A DNA stretch of 35,282 nucleotides from Enterococcus columbae (GTDB lineage Bacteria > Bacillota > Bacilli > Lactobacillales > Enterococcaceae), in NCBI GenBank assembly GCA_020742395.1, contig DYWZ01000046.1:1-35282 (forward strand), in the 5' to 3' direction. The translations under genes and the position numbers were made by a program. Below are positions 14,936 through 25,490 of this stretch, piece by piece; positions within the stretch are counted from its first letter, which is position 1; each line of letters starts with the position of its first letter. Below the pieces are notes generated by a model. It saw only the letters and a list, made by a program, of their open reading frames with translations. It searched no databases and was not told the DNA's origin.

Positions 14936-16246
14936 ATGGCGAATCCAACGATTGCAATTGTCGGCCGTCCAAATGTAGGAAAATCGACTATTTTTAACCG
15001 AATTGCTGGTGAGCGCATTTCGATTGTAGAAGATACTCCCGGTGTAACTAGAGATCGTATTTATGCTAAAGGGGAATGGCTAGGTCGAGAATTTAGTATT
15101 ATTGATACTGGTGGTATTGATTTAGGCGATGAACCATTTATGGAACAAATCAAACATCAAGCAGAAATTGCTATTGATGAAGCGGATGTTATCATTTTTA
15201 TTTCAAGTGTGCGTGAAGGAATTACTGATGCTGATGAATTGGTCGCCCGTTTATTATATAAAAGTAAAAAGCCAGTCATTTTAGCTGTAAACAAGGTAGA
15301 TAATCCGGAACTTCGAAATGATATTTTTGAATTTTATTCATTAGGCTTGGGTGATCCCTATCCAATTTCTGGCAGCCATGGCTTAGGAATAGGCGATGTG
15401 CTAGACCAAGCGGTTAAATATTTTTCAACAGAAATTGAACCAGAAGAAGACGATGTGATTAAATTTAGTTTAATCGGCCGTCCAAATGTAGGCAAATCAT
15501 CTTTAATTAATGCGATTTTAGGAGAAGAACGCGTCATAGTTTCTGATGTTGAAGGAACAACTCGTGATGCGATTGATACCCATTTCGTAGGAGAAAATGG
15601 TCAGAAATTTACGATGATTGATACTGCTGGAATGCGTAAACGTGGTAAAGTTTACGAATCGACCGAAAAATATAGCGTGATGCGTGCAATGCGAGCGATT
15701 GATCGTTCAGATGTCGTTTTACTTGTTTTAAATGCCGATGAAGGAATTCGTGAACAAGATAAACGGGTAGCTGGCTTTGCTCATGAAGCTGGTAAAGGTA
15801 TGATTATTGTTGTCAATAAATGGGATCTAGTTGAAAAAGATACTCATACTATGCGTAATTTTGAATTAGAAATTAGAGAAGAATTCCAATATCTAGATTA
15901 TGCACCATTGATTTTTGTTTCTGCGAAGACGAAACAACGATTAGATAAATTACCTACGATGATTGAAGAAGTAAGTCAAAATCAGAATTTACGAGTGCCA
16001 TCTGCAGTATTAAATGATATTATCATGGATGCAGTTGCGATTAATCCGACTCCTACAGATAAAGGAAAACGATTAAAGATATTTTATGCTACTCAAGTGA
16101 GTGTGAAACCACCAACTTTTGTTATATTTGTTAATGAAGAAGAGCTGATGCATTTCTCATATGCACGCTTTTTAGAAAATCAAATTCGCAAAGCTTTTAC
16201 CTTTGAAGGAACACCTATTCGAATTATTGCAAGAAAAAGAAAATAA
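14936..16246 (+). CDS. der: ribosome biogenesis GTPase Der (EngA)
   Basis: The 436-residue protein has two consecutive GTPase domains, each with a P-loop GRPNVGKS (about 10-17 and 182-189), [12 protein letters not shown] switch motifs and NKxD (VNKVDN and VNKWDL), then a C-terminal KH-like domain (about 350-436). Der assists 50S subunit assembly and is essential in many bacteria. ATG 14936 is preceded by AGGAGGAAAG; an upstream in-frame TTG at 14912 would place the Shine-Dalgarno inside the gene and is rejected. Length is normal. Confidence 0.97.
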   Translation: MANPTIAIVGRPNVGKSTIFNRIAGERISIVEDTPGVTRDRIYAKGEWLGREFSIIDTGGIDLGDEPFMEQIKHQAEIAIDEADVIIFISSVREGITDADELVARLLYKSKKPVILAVNKVDNPELRNDIFEFYSLGLGDPYPISGSHGLGIGDVLDQAVKYFSTEIEPEEDDVIKFSLIGRPNVGKSSLINAILGEERVIVSDVEGTTRDAIDTHFVGENGQKFTMIDTAGMRKRGKVYESTEKYSVMRAMRAIDRSDVVLLVLNADEGIREQDKRVAGFAHEAGKGMIIVVNKWDLVEKDTHTMRNFELEIREEFQYLDYAPLIFVSAKTKQRLDKLPTMIEEVSQNQNLRVPSAVLNDIIMDAVAINPTPTDKGKRLKIFYATQVSVKPPTFVIFVNEEELMHFSYARFLENQIRKAFTFEGTPIRIIARKRK

Positions 16247-16459
16247 CATGTCATGTTTTCAGGAATTTTCTAGTTTGTAATCAAAATGAAACATTGCTTA
16301 GCGTAAAATACTCGAAAAATCCTTGATATTATAGGATTCTTATGATAACTTAGTATCAGGATATTGATATATGATTCAATATTACGCACTAGCCTTGGAC
16401 CACTCAAGGATGGTGACTGATGGAAAACATCACATCAAATATCAGGAGGTGAATCATCC
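16247..16459 (+). promoter_or_regulatory. hup leader region with small hairpins
   Basis: These 213 bases probably hold the hup promoter; TTGATA (16323-16328) has TAACTT (16346-16351) at 17 bases, which is weak. Downstream are two short hairpins, CCTTG-x7-CAAGG (16393-16409) and TGATG-x5-CATCA (16418-16432), before the ribosome site AGGAGGTGA. A structured leader is plausible, but its role is unknown. Confidence 0.35.
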
Positions 16460-16735
16460 ATGGCAAATAAAGCAGAATTAATCGAAAAAGTTGCAGCGGC
16501 TACAGAATTATCTAAAAAAGACGCTACTGCTGCAGTAGACGCTGTTTTTGCAGCAATCCAAGACGCTTTAGCTAACGGTGAAAAAGTTCAATTAATCGGT
16601 TTTGGTAACTTTGAAGTTCGCTCTCGTGCAGAACGTAAAGGTCGTAACCCACAAACTAACGAAGAAATTATCATTCCAGCAAGCAAAGTACCTGCTTTCA
16701 AACCAGGTAAAGCTTTGAAGGAAGCCGTTAAATAA
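16460..16735 (+). CDS. hup: HU-type nucleoid DNA-binding protein
   Basis: The 91-residue histone-like protein shows the HU fold: N-terminal [20 protein letters not shown] helices, [20 protein letters not shown] and the DNA-embracing arm through [15 protein letters not shown]. It binds and bends DNA as a homodimer and compacts the nucleoid. A strong AGGAGGTGA site precedes ATG 16460. The gene is separate from der by 213 bases and ends in a clear terminator, consistent with an abundant single-gene transcript. Codon choice favours C- and T-ending preferred codons (AAC, GGT, CGT, GCT), as for highly expressed genes. Confidence 0.97.
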   Translation: MANKAELIEKVAAATELSKKDATAAVDAVFAAIQDALANGEKVQLIGFGNFEVRSRAERKGRNPQTNEEIIIPASKVPAFKPGKALKEAVK

Positions 16736-16745
16736 GGTATATTTT

Positions 16746-16780
16746 AAAGAATCCTTGAGTATCAAGGGTTCTTTTTTTTT
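16746..16780 (+). terminator. hup terminator
   Basis: AAGAATCCTTGA (16747-16758) pairs with TCAAGGGTTCTT (16762-16773) around a three-base loop, followed by a run of T. Confidence 0.9.
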
Positions 16781-16931
16781 CTCATTTTTCTATAGGCAAA
16801 ATCTACTTTTTTGATAAAATCATCTGATAATGTATTGGAATACCCATGATTAAAAATGATTAATTTGCTAGATTAGCGAAAGAATATTAGGGAAAATTCT
16901 TTATAAATTTTATTTTGATTAAAAAAAAGTG

Positions 16932-16960
16932 TTGACTTTTAATTAAATTAGAAGTATATT
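16932..16960 (+). promoter_or_regulatory. ilv operon promoter
   Basis: TTGACT (16932-16937) and TATATT (16955-16960) with an exact 17-base spacer form one of the best promoters in the window. Transcription should begin near 16967, about 40 bases before the leader peptide. The AT-rich stretch 16781-16931 upstream holds no gene; a CodY-like half-site GAAAATT lies at 16892-16898, but the other half is poor. Confidence 0.8.
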
Positions 16961-17007
16961 GTAAAAAAATTACAAAAATATCATTTGTTTGTGAGGAGAC
17001 GATTCAT

Positions 17008-17055
17008 ATGCGCAAATTGAGCAATGATTTATTATTAATTGTCATTATTACCTAG
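17008..17055 (+). CDS. ilv leader peptide for attenuation
   Basis: A 15-codon frame, MRKLSNDLLLIVIIT, starts at ATG 17008, nine bases after AGGAG (16994-16998), and stops with TAG at 17053-17055. Eight consecutive codons read Leu-Leu-Leu-Ile-Val-Ile-Ile-Thr (17029-17052): the three end products of the branched-chain pathway plus threonine, the substrate of IlvA. It lies between the operon promoter and a strong hairpin terminator ahead of ilvD. Lactococcus lactis uses a comparable leader for its leu-ilv operon. The stop codon abuts the first stem arm at 17056, as expected for ribosome-position-dependent folding. Direct proof of translation is lacking, but every element of an attenuator is present. 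Confidence 0.85.
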   Translation: MRKLSNDLLLIVIIT

Positions 17056-17118
17056 AGGACTTTGAACACGGAAAGTATTACCGAATGTTTGAGTCCTATT
17101 TGTGTTAGTGAATGGGAT
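17056..17118 (+). promoter_or_regulatory. ilv attenuator: pause and antiterminator segments
   Basis: AGGACT (17056-17061) pairs with AGTCCT (17092-17097), with inner pairs AACA/TGTT and CGG/CCG, forming a pause-type hairpin right after the leader stop. GGGAT (17114-17118) can pair with ATCCC (17130-17134), which would break the terminator at 17126. AACAC (17065-17069) could instead pair with GTGTT (17102-17106), excluding the first hairpin. The exact switch is not resolved by eye. Confidence 0.55.
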
Positions 17119-17125
17119 TCTTACC

Positions 17126-17166
17126 AAGCATCCCTTTCATTATGAAACGGATGCTTTTTTATTTTT
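17126..17166 (+). terminator. ilv attenuator terminator
   Basis: AAGCATCC (17126-17133) pairs with GGATGCTT (17149-17156), extended inward by TTTCAT (17135-17140) with ATGAAA (17142-17147) after a single C-C mismatch, and followed by TTTTATTTTT. It lies 28 bases before ilvD and downstream of the leader peptide. Confidence 0.87.
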
Positions 17167-17194
17167 AAAAATGAACGATTTGGAGTGAACACAG

Positions 17195-18874
17195 ATGAGA
17201 AGTGATCAAATAAAAAAAGGAATCGATGCTGCACCGGCCAGAAGTTTATTATATGCTACTGGTCAAGTAAAAAGTGTAAAAGATATGGAAAAGCCGTTTA
17301 TTGCGATTTGTAATTCCTATATTGATATTGTTCCTGGACATGTACATTTAAGAGAATTAGCAGAAATTGCCAAAGAAGCGATTAGAGAAGCTGGCGGGAT
17401 TCCATTTGAGTTCAATACAATTGGGGTAGATGATGGAATTGCAATGGGCCATATCGGTATGCGTTATTCACTACCAAGTCGAGAATTAATTGCAGATGCT
17501 GCCGAGACGGTGATCAATGCGCATTGGTTTGATGGCGTTTTTTATATTCCTAATTGCGATAAAATTACACCAGGAATGATTATGGCAGCGATGAGAACTA
17601 ATGTACCGGCAATTTTTTGCTCAGGTGGTCCGATGAAAGCCGGTGTTGATCCTAGAGGACATCAAATGACCTTATCTACCATGTTTGAAGCAGTAGGAGC
17701 ATATAAGGCAGGAAATTTAACTAGTGAACAGTTCCAATTTATGGAACAAAATGCTTGTCCAACTTGTGGTTCATGTGCAGGAATGTTTACTGCAAATTCA
17801 ATGAATTGCTTGTTAGAAATTTTAGGATTAGCCTTACCAGGAAATGGTACTACTTTAGCTGTATCAAAAGAACGTCGCCAATTGGTTCGCCAAGCTGCGT
17901 TCCACTTAATGGATTTAGTCAAAAAACAAATTAAACCACGAGATATTGTGACAAAAGAAGCGATTGATGATGCTTTTGCTTTAGATATGGCAATGGGTGG
18001 ATCAACAAATACTGTCTTACACACACTAGCCATTGCTAATGAAGCTGAAATTGACTACAACTTAGAAGATATTAACGAAATTGCTAAAAGAGTACCTTAT
18101 CTTTCTAAAATCGCTCCATCTTCAGCTTATTCAATGCATGATGTACACGAAGCAGGTGGTGTGAGTGCAATTATTAAGGAATTAATCGATGTGCCTGGAG
18201 CGATTCATCCAGATAGAATAACGGTTACTGGAAAAACCATTCGTGAAAATGTTCAATCAGCTAAAATTAATAATCCAGAGGTTATTCGTAGTAAAGAAAA
18301 TCCTTATAGTCCAGTCGGAGGATTATCGATTCTTTATGGTAATATCGCCCCTGATGGTTCGGTAATCAAAGTAGGCGGGGTTGATCCGGATATAACTAGT
18401 TTTACTGGTAAGGCGATTTGCTTTAACTCCCACGATGAAGCAGTTGCAGCAATCGATGATGGTACGGTTCAAAAAGGCCATGTAGTGGTGATTCGTTATG
18501 AAGGACCAAAAGGTGGACCAGGAATGCCAGAAATGCTAGCTCCAACTTCAAGCATTGTTGGCCGCGGCTTGGGTCGTGACGTAGCCTTAATTACTGATGG
18601 TCGATTTTCAGGAGCTACAAGAGGGATTGCAGTAGGTCACATTTCACCCGAAGCCGCAGCAGGTGGTCCCTTAGCTTTAGTAGAAGATGGCGATTTAATT
18701 ACTATTGATTTAGTTCATCGAACCCTTAATGTACAAGTGTCTGATGAAGAATTAGTTAAGAGAAAAGCTAGTTTACCAAAATTTGAATTTAAAGTGAAAA
18801 AAGGTTGGTTAGCCCGTTACACAGCTTTAGTAACTTCTGCAAATACAGGTGGCATTATGCGGATAACGGAGTAA
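17195..18874 (+). CDS. ilvD: dihydroxy-acid dehydratase
   Basis: This 559-residue iron-sulfur enzyme dehydrates 2,3-dihydroxy-isovalerate and 2,3-dihydroxy-3-methylvalerate to the 2-oxo acids that become valine and isoleucine. Cluster ligands are visible in [11 protein letters not shown] (Cys about 121) and [18 protein letters not shown] (about 188-205). The C-terminal swivel domain contains [11 protein letters not shown] and [14 protein letters not shown] 17195 follows GGAGTG (17182-17187) by seven bases. It is the first gene of ilvDBNCA and sits directly behind the attenuator. Confidence 0.97.
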   Translation: MRSDQIKKGIDAAPARSLLYATGQVKSVKDMEKPFIAICNSYIDIVPGHVHLRELAEIAKEAIREAGGIPFEFNTIGVDDGIAMGHIGMRYSLPSRELIADAAETVINAHWFDGVFYIPNCDKITPGMIMAAMRTNVPAIFCSGGPMKAGVDPRGHQMTLSTMFEAVGAYKAGNLTSEQFQFMEQNACPTCGSCAGMFTANSMNCLLEILGLALPGNGTTLAVSKERRQLVRQAAFHLMDLVKKQIKPRDIVTKEAIDDAFALDMAMGGSTNTVLHTLAIANEAEIDYNLEDINEIAKRVPYLSKIAPSSAYSMHDVHEAGGVSAIIKELIDVPGAIHPDRITVTGKTIRENVQSAKINNPEVIRSKENPYSPVGGLSILYGNIAPDGSVIKVGGVDPDITSFTGKAICFNSHDEAVAAIDDGTVQKGHVVVIRYEGPKGGPGMPEMLAPTSSIVGRGLGRDVALITDGRFSGATRGIAVGHISPEAAAGGPLALVEDGDLITIDLVHRTLNVQVSDEELVKRKASLPKFEFKVKKGWLARYTALVTSANTGGIMRITE

Positions 18875-18901
18875 ATTGATAAAAAGAATTGAGGGGATTA
18901 T

Positions 18902-20587
18902 ATGGAAAATCAGACAAAGCTTAATGGTTCTGAGCTTTTGTTAGCAAGTTTGAAAAAAGAAAAGGTTGAGTTAATTTTTGGTTATCCTGGAGGAGCGGTT
19001 TTACCACTTTATGATGCCATGTATGACTTTGAAATTCCAAATGTCTTAACTAGGCATGAACAAGGAGCAGTACATGCAGCAGAAGGCTATGCCAAGGTAA
19101 CTGGCAAACCTGGTGTCGTTGTGGTGACGAGTGGTCCAGGAGCAACCAATGCTATTACAGGCATTGCTGATGCGATGAGTGATTCATTACCCTTAGTGGT
19201 TATTACTGGGCAAGTTGGGACTAAAGGCATTGGCACAGATGCTTTTCAAGAAGCGGATATTTTGGGAATCACCCTCCCAATTACCAAGCACAATTTTCAA
19301 GTTAGAGATATCAATGATCTACAGCGTATCGTCCATGAGGCTTTTCACATTGCCTCAACTGGTCGACCAGGACCCGTAGTAATTGATTTGCCTAAAGATA
19401 TTTCTCAAGAAATGGGTACATTTTTAGAGCAATTTGAAGTAGATATTCCTAGTTATCAACCGAATACTTCTGTTTCTTTACCACAAATTGAAAAAGTAAT
19501 GCAGCAACTCAAACGTGCTAAAAAACCATTATTACTGGTTGGTGCGGGAGTTAGTTATGCCGATGCTACTGAAGAGTTACGTAAATTTGTTGATAAGTAT
19601 CAAATTCCGGTAGTTGAAACTATGATGGCTTTAGGAACAGTTCCTAGTAATCATCCATTAAATCTTGGAATGGGTGGCATGCATGGAACATATGCTGCTA
19701 ACATGGCACTTTCAACTTGTGATTATTTAATTAATATTGGCTCAAGATTTGCTGATCGTTTGGCTACTTCGCCAAAAAGTTTTGCGCCTCATGCTAAAAT
19801 TGCTCATATTGATATTGATCCGGCTGAAATTGGTAAAGTGATTCGTACAGATATTCCAGTAGTAGCCGATGCCAAAGATGCTCTAAATAAAATGCTAGCT
19901 CTTGATACTAAACCTGGCAATTATTCAGAGTGGATCAATACTTGTCAGAAACGACAAGAACAACATCCATTATATTACGAGCAAACAACTACCGAAATTA
20001 AACCACAAAAAGTTGTAGAGTTAGTTGGTGAAATCACTGATTCAAAAGCCTATGTCGTTACTGATGTAGGTCAACATCAAATGTGGGTTGCGCAATTTTA
20101 TCCATTTACTTTTTCAAGACAGCTAATTACTTCTGGTGGTTTAGGTACAATGGGTTATGGAATTCCTGCGGGGATTGGTGTGAAATTTGCCCATCCTGAA
20201 AGTCAAGTAGTGGTTTTTGTAGGAGATGGGGGCTTTCAAATGACCAATCAAGAATTTGCTATCTTAAATGAACATCAATTAGATATCAAATTTGTTTTGA
20301 TGAATAATCATGTATTGGGAATGGTTCATCAATGGCAAGAAAAATTCCATGGTGCTAGATATTCAGCTTCAGAATTTCATACCCAACCTGATTTTATGAA
20401 ATTAGCAGAAGCCTATCATATTAAAGGTGTTAGAATTAATAATCCATTCACATTTGAAGATGAGTTAAAGGCAGCTTTTGCTATGCCTGGTCCAGTATTA
20501 ATTGAAGTGGAAATTCCAGCTGACGAACATGTCTTGCCAATGGTTGCAGCTGGTGCACCAAACCATAAAATGATAGGGGTGAAGTAA
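18902..20587 (+). CDS. ilvB: acetolactate synthase large (catalytic) subunit
   Basis: The 561-residue thiamine diphosphate enzyme condenses pyruvate with pyruvate or 2-oxobutyrate, the first shared step of valine and isoleucine synthesis. The N-terminal Pyr domain contains the catalytic Glu in RHEQGAVHAAEGYAK (about 52), the middle FAD-type domain follows, and the C-terminal PP domain has the cofactor motif GDGGFQMTNQE...NNHVLGM beginning at about 441. Its pairing with ilvN marks it as the anabolic enzyme rather than catabolic AlsS. AGGGGAT precedes ATG 18902, and its stop abuts the ilvN ATG. Confidence 0.96.
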   Translation: MENQTKLNGSELLLASLKKEKVELIFGYPGGAVLPLYDAMYDFEIPNVLTRHEQGAVHAAEGYAKVTGKPGVVVVTSGPGATNAITGIADAMSDSLPLVVITGQVGTKGIGTDAFQEADILGITLPITKHNFQVRDINDLQRIVHEAFHIASTGRPGPVVIDLPKDISQEMGTFLEQFEVDIPSYQPNTSVSLPQIEKVMQQLKRAKKPLLLVGAGVSYADATEELRKFVDKYQIPVVETMMALGTVPSNHPLNLGMGGMHGTYAANMALSTCDYLINIGSRFADRLATSPKSFAPHAKIAHIDIDPAEIGKVIRTDIPVVADAKDALNKMLALDTKPGNYSEWINTCQKRQEQHPLYYEQTTTEIKPQKVVELVGEITDSKAYVVTDVGQHQMWVAQFYPFTFSRQLITSGGLGTMGYGIPAGIGVKFAHPESQVVVFVGDGGFQMTNQEFAILNEHQLDIKFVLMNNHVLGMVHQWQEKFHGARYSASEFHTQPDFMKLAEAYHIKGVRINNPFTFEDELKAAFAMPGPVLIEVEIPADEHVLPMVAAGAPNHKMIGVK

Positions 20588-21064
20588 ATGCGTAGAACGG
20601 TTACTGCAGTAGTTTATAATCAAGCTGGGATTTTGAGCCGGATTACAAGTACGTTGAATCGACGGCAAGTAAATATTGAAAGTATTTCAGTGGGTACGGT
20701 TGAACGAAAAGATATCTCTAGAATGACGATTTCGTTTAATGTCGAAACGGAAGAACAAGCGCAACAGGTGATTAAACAATTAAATAAACAAATTGAAGTG
20801 TTAAAAGTGACTGATTTAACCCATACACCGCATGTCGAAAGAGAACTAGCCTTAATCAAGGTAAATGCTCCAGCTAATCAACGCTTAGAAATTCAAGCAA
20901 TGGTTTCACCGTTTCGGGCAGATATTGTTGATGTAGCTGCTCAAACAATTACTATTCAAGTGGTCGGTCATCCAGATAAAGTTGAAGCTTGTATTGAGCT
21001 TTTAAAACCTTATGGAATCAAGCGAATGGCCAGAACAGGTGTTACAAGTTTAATTCGTGGTTAA
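20588..21064 (+). CDS. ilvN: acetolactate synthase small (regulatory) subunit
   Basis: The 158-residue regulatory subunit binds valine for feedback inhibition and activates IlvB. It has an N-terminal ACT domain (about 2-75; VVYNQAGILSRITSTLNRRQ, then NIESISVGTVE) and the C-terminal ACT-like domain with LIKVNA and PYGIKRMARTGVTSLIRG. The ATG follows the ilvB TAA without a gap, and its ribosome site lies in the end of ilvB (AGGGGTGA), so translation is coupled. Length is usual for the family. Confidence 0.95.
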   Translation: MRRTVTAVVYNQAGILSRITSTLNRRQVNIESISVGTVERKDISRMTISFNVETEEQAQQVIKQLNKQIEVLKVTDLTHTPHVERELALIKVNAPANQRLEIQAMVSPFRADIVDVAAQTITIQVVGHPDKVEACIELLKPYGIKRMARTGVTSLIRG

Positions 21065-21100
21065 AAGCAATAAGCTTTTCCAAATAAAAAAGGACTTTGA

Positions 21101-22123
<1,023 letters not shown>

Positions 22124-22143
22124 AAAATAGGAAGTGAACTAAT

Positions 22144-23400
22144 TTGACCATCATAACCAAACAAGCAGTAGAACAAGCCTATGAAGTGTTGAAATCAGCA
22201 GTTAGTCATACACCACTACAATATGATCGTTATCTCTCTGAAAAATATCATGCGAATGTTTATTTAAAAAGAGAAGATTTACAAAAGGTCAGATCATTTA
22301 AATTAAGAGGGGCTTATTATGCAATTAAAAATCGTACCAAAGAAGAGCTAGCTAACGGGGTAGTTTGTGCTAGTGCTGGAAATCATGCGCAAGGGGTAGC
22401 TTATACTTGTAATGAGATAAAAGTTCAAGCAGTTATTTTTATGCCTAGTACTACACCGGCTCAAAAAATTTCTCAAGTAGCTTTTTTTGGCGGTGATTAT
22501 GTAAAAATTAAACTGGTCGGTGATACCTTCGATGCTTCGGCACAAGCAGCAAAAGAATATGCTAAGGCTAAACAAATGACTTTTATCGATCCATTTGATG
22601 ATGTGGACATTATTGCTGGACAAGGTACTTTAGCAATTGAAATGATGCAAGATTTAATTCAAAAACAAGTCCAAGCAGATGTAGTAATTGCAGCGATTGG
22701 TGGTGGTGGTCTAATTAGTGGGATCAGTACCTATGTGAAAGCTGTCAGTTCACAAACCAAAGTCATTGGTGTTGAGCCAACTGGTGCACCATCTATGCAA
22801 GCAGCTTTTGCTACTGGTCATCCAGTGCGTTTGCCAAGAATTGATAAATTTGTTGATGGGGCAGCTGTTCAAGAAGTAGGTAAACATACCTATGAAATAG
22901 CTAAGCTTTTTGTTGATCAATTATTAAGTGTTGATGAAGGTTTGGTCTGTTCGACTATTTTAGATTTATATAGCAAACAAGCGATTGTTGCTGAACCGGC
23001 CGGTGCTTTGAGTGTTGCTGCATTAGAATTATTAAAAGATGAGATTATTGGTAAAACCGTTGTCTGTGTAATTAGCGGAGGAAATAATGATATTAATCGC
23101 ATGGCTGAAATTGAGGAGCGCTCGTTAATTTATCAAGGCTTAATTAATTATTTTGTAATCAATTTTCCACAAAGACCTGGTGCATTACGTGAATTTTTAA
23201 ATGATGTTTTAGGACCAGATGATGATATCACTTTGTTTGAATATACCAAAAAAGTCAATCGAGGAACAGGACCGGTTGTTTTAGGTTTACTTTCAAAAGA
23301 TAAAAATGATGTTCCGATATTGTTAGAAAAAATGGCAATATTTGATCCAAACTATATTCGTTTAAGTGAACATCCAACCTTGTATACATTATTAGTTTAA
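22144..23400 (+). CDS. ilvA: biosynthetic threonine dehydratase (deaminase)
   Basis: IlvA (418 residues) converts threonine to 2-oxobutyrate with pyridoxal phosphate, committing carbon to isoleucine. The PLP lysine is in [15 protein letters not shown] (about 46), the phosphate-binding loop is [12 protein letters not shown], and a single C-terminal ACT-like regulatory domain (about 325-418; [20 protein letters not shown]) indicates the shorter Gram-positive form open to isoleucine feedback. The start is TTG 22144 after AGGAAGTGA. It closes the operon in the same order as in Lactococcus lactis. No ilvE or leu genes are present in the window. Confidence 0.95.
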   Translation: MTIITKQAVEQAYEVLKSAVSHTPLQYDRYLSEKYHANVYLKREDLQKVRSFKLRGAYYAIKNRTKEELANGVVCASAGNHAQGVAYTCNEIKVQAVIFMPSTTPAQKISQVAFFGGDYVKIKLVGDTFDASAQAAKEYAKAKQMTFIDPFDDVDIIAGQGTLAIEMMQDLIQKQVQADVVIAAIGGGGLISGISTYVKAVSSQTKVIGVEPTGAPSMQAAFATGHPVRLPRIDKFVDGAAVQEVGKHTYEIAKLFVDQLLSVDEGLVCSTILDLYSKQAIVAEPAGALSVAALELLKDEIIGKTVVCVISGGNNDINRMAEIEERSLIYQGLINYFVINFPQRPGALREFLNDVLGPDDDITLFEYTKKVNRGTGPVVLGLLSKDKNDVPILLEKMAIFDPNYIRLSEHPTLYTLLV

Positions 23401-23407
23401 TTTTTAG

Positions 23408-23480
23408 TGATTATTTGTTTTTGATACCTTTAGCTAGTAGGTACTGACTAAAGGTATCAATAGCAGATAATCACTTTATT
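23408..23480 (+). terminator. long hairpin ending the ilv operon
   Basis: Two nested stems, GTGATTATTTG (23408-23418) with CAGATAATCAC (23464-23474) and TTGATACCTTTAG (23421-23433) with CTAAAGGTATCAA (23448-23460), form a hairpin of about 67 bases. The tail TTTATTCATTTC is only moderately U-rich, so termination may be partial. Confidence 0.7.
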
Positions 23481-23504
23481 CATTTCACCAATTGAATAAA
23501 TCTG

Positions 23505-23513
23505 TGGTATAAT
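23505..23513 (+). promoter_or_regulatory. extended -10 promoter of the TPR protein gene
   Basis: TGGTATAAT (23505-23513) is an extended -10; TTCACC (23484-23489) at 18 bases is a weak -35. It follows the ilv terminator and lies 33 bases before the ATG. Confidence 0.6.
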
Positions 23514-23545
23514 GAACTGATTTAAGTGCTACTGGAGGAATTGTG

Positions 23546-24814
23546 ATGTCATTTAGTGAAAAAATGTTACAATCATTAGCTGATGGAGATATTGATGGTG
23601 CAGATTTACTGTTACAACAAGCGCTCATTCATGATGATCTAGCTATTCTAATTGAATTGGGCGAAATTTTAATCGAACGAGGCTTTTTGATTGAAGCCAA
23701 AGAAGTATTTCTTCATTTACAAGAAAATACTAAGGAAGAAGCTGATTTGGTTCAAATTTATTTAGCTGAAATTGCTATTGAAGAAGAGGATTTTGAAACA
23801 GCCTTTTCATTATTAGATGAAATAAAAGAAACTAGTGAATATTATCCTAAAGCGCTATTTGAAATGGCTAATGCCTATCAAATGATCGGCTTTTTAGAAG
23901 TAAGTTTATCAAAATTACAAACCTTATTATCTCTATTACCAGACGATCCAACTGTACAATTTGCTTATGCAGAGATTGCCTTATTGGCTGAAAGGGATGC
24001 ATTAGCTCAAAATATGTATGAACTTTTACTTGCTGCTGGTTACACTGAATATAGCAATGTTTCAATTTTAGCTCGTCTCGCATTAACCTTAGCTAATCAA
24101 GGAAAATTTGAAGAGGCTTTAGCCTATTATCAAGAAGCATATCAGCAAAAGAAAAATGTAGATGTATTATTACATCTAGCAAGATTACAAGTGCAATTAA
24201 AAGAAAATCAATCAGCAATTGAGTATTATGAAGAATTATTAGAATTAGATCCTAGCCAAAGTGATCCCTATGTCGAATTAGCAGATATTTATATTCAAGA
24301 GCAACAACCCATCCAAGCGAGAGATTTATTATTGCGTGCAATTAAAGAAAATCCTTATTTCGTTTATTTCTACTTACATCTTGCCGAAGTTTATCAACAA
24401 TTAGAAGATTTTGACAATGCACAAATCTACTTAGAACAAGCCTTGAATTTAGGTGAAGAAGAGGATAATGTATTGATTGCCTTAACTAAAAATAGTTTTT
24501 ATTTAGAAGATTACCAAAAAGCATTAGATTATTTTGCAGGAATTGAAAATGCTTATCAAGGCGATTTATTATGGATTGTAGCGCAATGTTATAATCAATT
24601 GGAAGACTTTGAACAAGCTAGTCGCTATTATGAATTAGCTAAAGAAGAACTACAGAACAATGCGGCCTTTTTAAAAGATTATGTTTGGTTTTTACGTGAT
24701 GAAGGTAGAATAAATGAGGCATTGTTGCTTTTACAAAATTATCTTAGTCAGCAACCTATGCATGATGAATCATTACATGAACTATATGATGAATTAAGTG
24801 AAAATCAGTGGTAA
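23546..24814 (+). CDS. tetratricopeptide repeat protein, YpiA-like
   Basis: The 422-residue acidic protein is almost entirely helical repeats with the TPR pattern (for example ALAYYQEAYQQKKNVDVLLH, AIEYYEELLELDPSQSDPYV and ARDLLLRAIKENPYFVYFYL). I count about ten units. It has no signal peptide or membrane span, so it is a cytoplasmic scaffold of unknown partner. Its neighbour is a YpiB homologue, the same pair as ypiA-ypiB in Bacillus subtilis. A GTG at 23543 precedes ATG 23546; the ATG is seven bases from GGAGG and is preferred. Confidence 0.85.
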   Translation: MSFSEKMLQSLADGDIDGADLLLQQALIHDDLAILIELGEILIERGFLIEAKEVFLHLQENTKEEADLVQIYLAEIAIEEEDFETAFSLLDEIKETSEYYPKALFEMANAYQMIGFLEVSLSKLQTLLSLLPDDPTVQFAYAEIALLAERDALAQNMYELLLAAGYTEYSNVSILARLALTLANQGKFEEALAYYQEAYQQKKNVDVLLHLARLQVQLKENQSAIEYYEELLELDPSQSDPYVELADIYIQEQQPIQARDLLLRAIKENPYFVYFYLHLAEVYQQLEDFDNAQIYLEQALNLGEEEDNVLIALTKNSFYLEDYQKALDYFAGIENAYQGDLLWIVAQCYNQLEDFEQASRYYELAKEELQNNAAFLKDYVWFLRDEGRINEALLLLQNYLSQQPMHDESLHELYDELSENQW

Positions 24815-24897
24815 AATATAAATAGTTATAAAACTATCAATAAATGTATATAGATACTTAGTGAAAAATTAAGCATCAATCAAAAGAGGTGGGAAAA

Positions 24898-25446
24898 ATG
24901 GATGTTACTGTTGAAGGAAAGAAACAATTTTTGTCTTGGTTTATTGCCAATCAAACTTTTTCAAGGCGTGAAGTCTCTTGGTTGGTCAATTATTTAATTA
25001 GCCATGAAACCATTTTAAACCACGCGCATATTGTTGAACAAATAGAAAAAACGCCTAGAGGGTTATTAATTCAATCTTCTCAACAAGGAGAACCCAATAT
25101 TTTATTTTATAAAGATAAACAAAAATTTACGGATATTGATCAAATTTTTCACGAGATTCGCTTTCACTGGCAAGAAAAATTATATATAGAATGTCGATTT
25201 GCTAATGCTTGGCAAGAAGTTTTATACTTAGGTGTTTTAGAAGATAATCCATATGCACCATGGAATCAACAATTAGCTGATAGTGAGTTTCAGAAAGTGG
25301 ATGATTATTTCTTGGTTTTAGAGAAACAAAATCAAATGAATCAATTGCTCAATCAAATTGATCAAGCTCTAGAAAAAGGTGATCAAGTACTATTTAATGA
25401 ATTATCTAATCAATTAAAACAGCTAATTACGTCTCCTGCTCAATAA
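24898..25446 (+). CDS. ypiB: YpiB family protein (UPF0302)
   Basis: The 182-residue protein matches YpiB: RREVSWLVNYLISHETILNH (about 23-42) and KTPRGLLIQSS are the conserved blocks, and the C-terminus is a charged helix (LLNQIDQALEKGDQVLFNEL). Biochemical function is unknown. It follows the TPR protein gene by 83 bases, the conserved ypiA-ypiB neighbourhood. An upstream in-frame GTG at 24889 overlaps the Shine-Dalgarno GAGGTGG (24886-24892), so ATG 24898 is chosen. Confidence 0.85.
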   Translation: MDVTVEGKKQFLSWFIANQTFSRREVSWLVNYLISHETILNHAHIVEQIEKTPRGLLIQSSQQGEPNILFYKDKQKFTDIDQIFHEIRFHWQEKLYIECRFANAWQEVLYLGVLEDNPYAPWNQQLADSEFQKVDDYFLVLEKQNQMNQLLNQIDQALEKGDQVLFNELSNQLKQLITSPAQ

Positions 25447-25490
25447 AAAAATGATATTTCCTTGGGATTCCAGGAAATATCATTTTTTTT
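25445..25490. terminator. bidirectional terminator between ypiB and the YitT-family gene
   Basis: AAATGATATTTCCT (about 25449-25462) pairs with AGGAAATATCATTT (about 25471-25484) with a nine-base loop. A-tract on the left and T-tract on the right give a U-tract on both strands. The two flanking genes converge here, and the minus-strand stop codon abuts it. Confidence 0.9.

Noticed and set aside
16883..16898. CodY box upstream of the ilv promoter
   Set aside because: Only the GAAAATT half matches; the other half has several mismatches, so it is mentioned but not called.
16781..17007. T-box riboswitch upstream of ilvD
   Set aside because: No T-box sequence (AGGGTGGNACCGCG-like) or specifier stem is visible; the leader-peptide elements explain the region.
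17662..18033. Minus-strand open frame of 123 codons
   Set aside because: Lies wholly inside ilvD, whose frame is strongly supported by its motifs.
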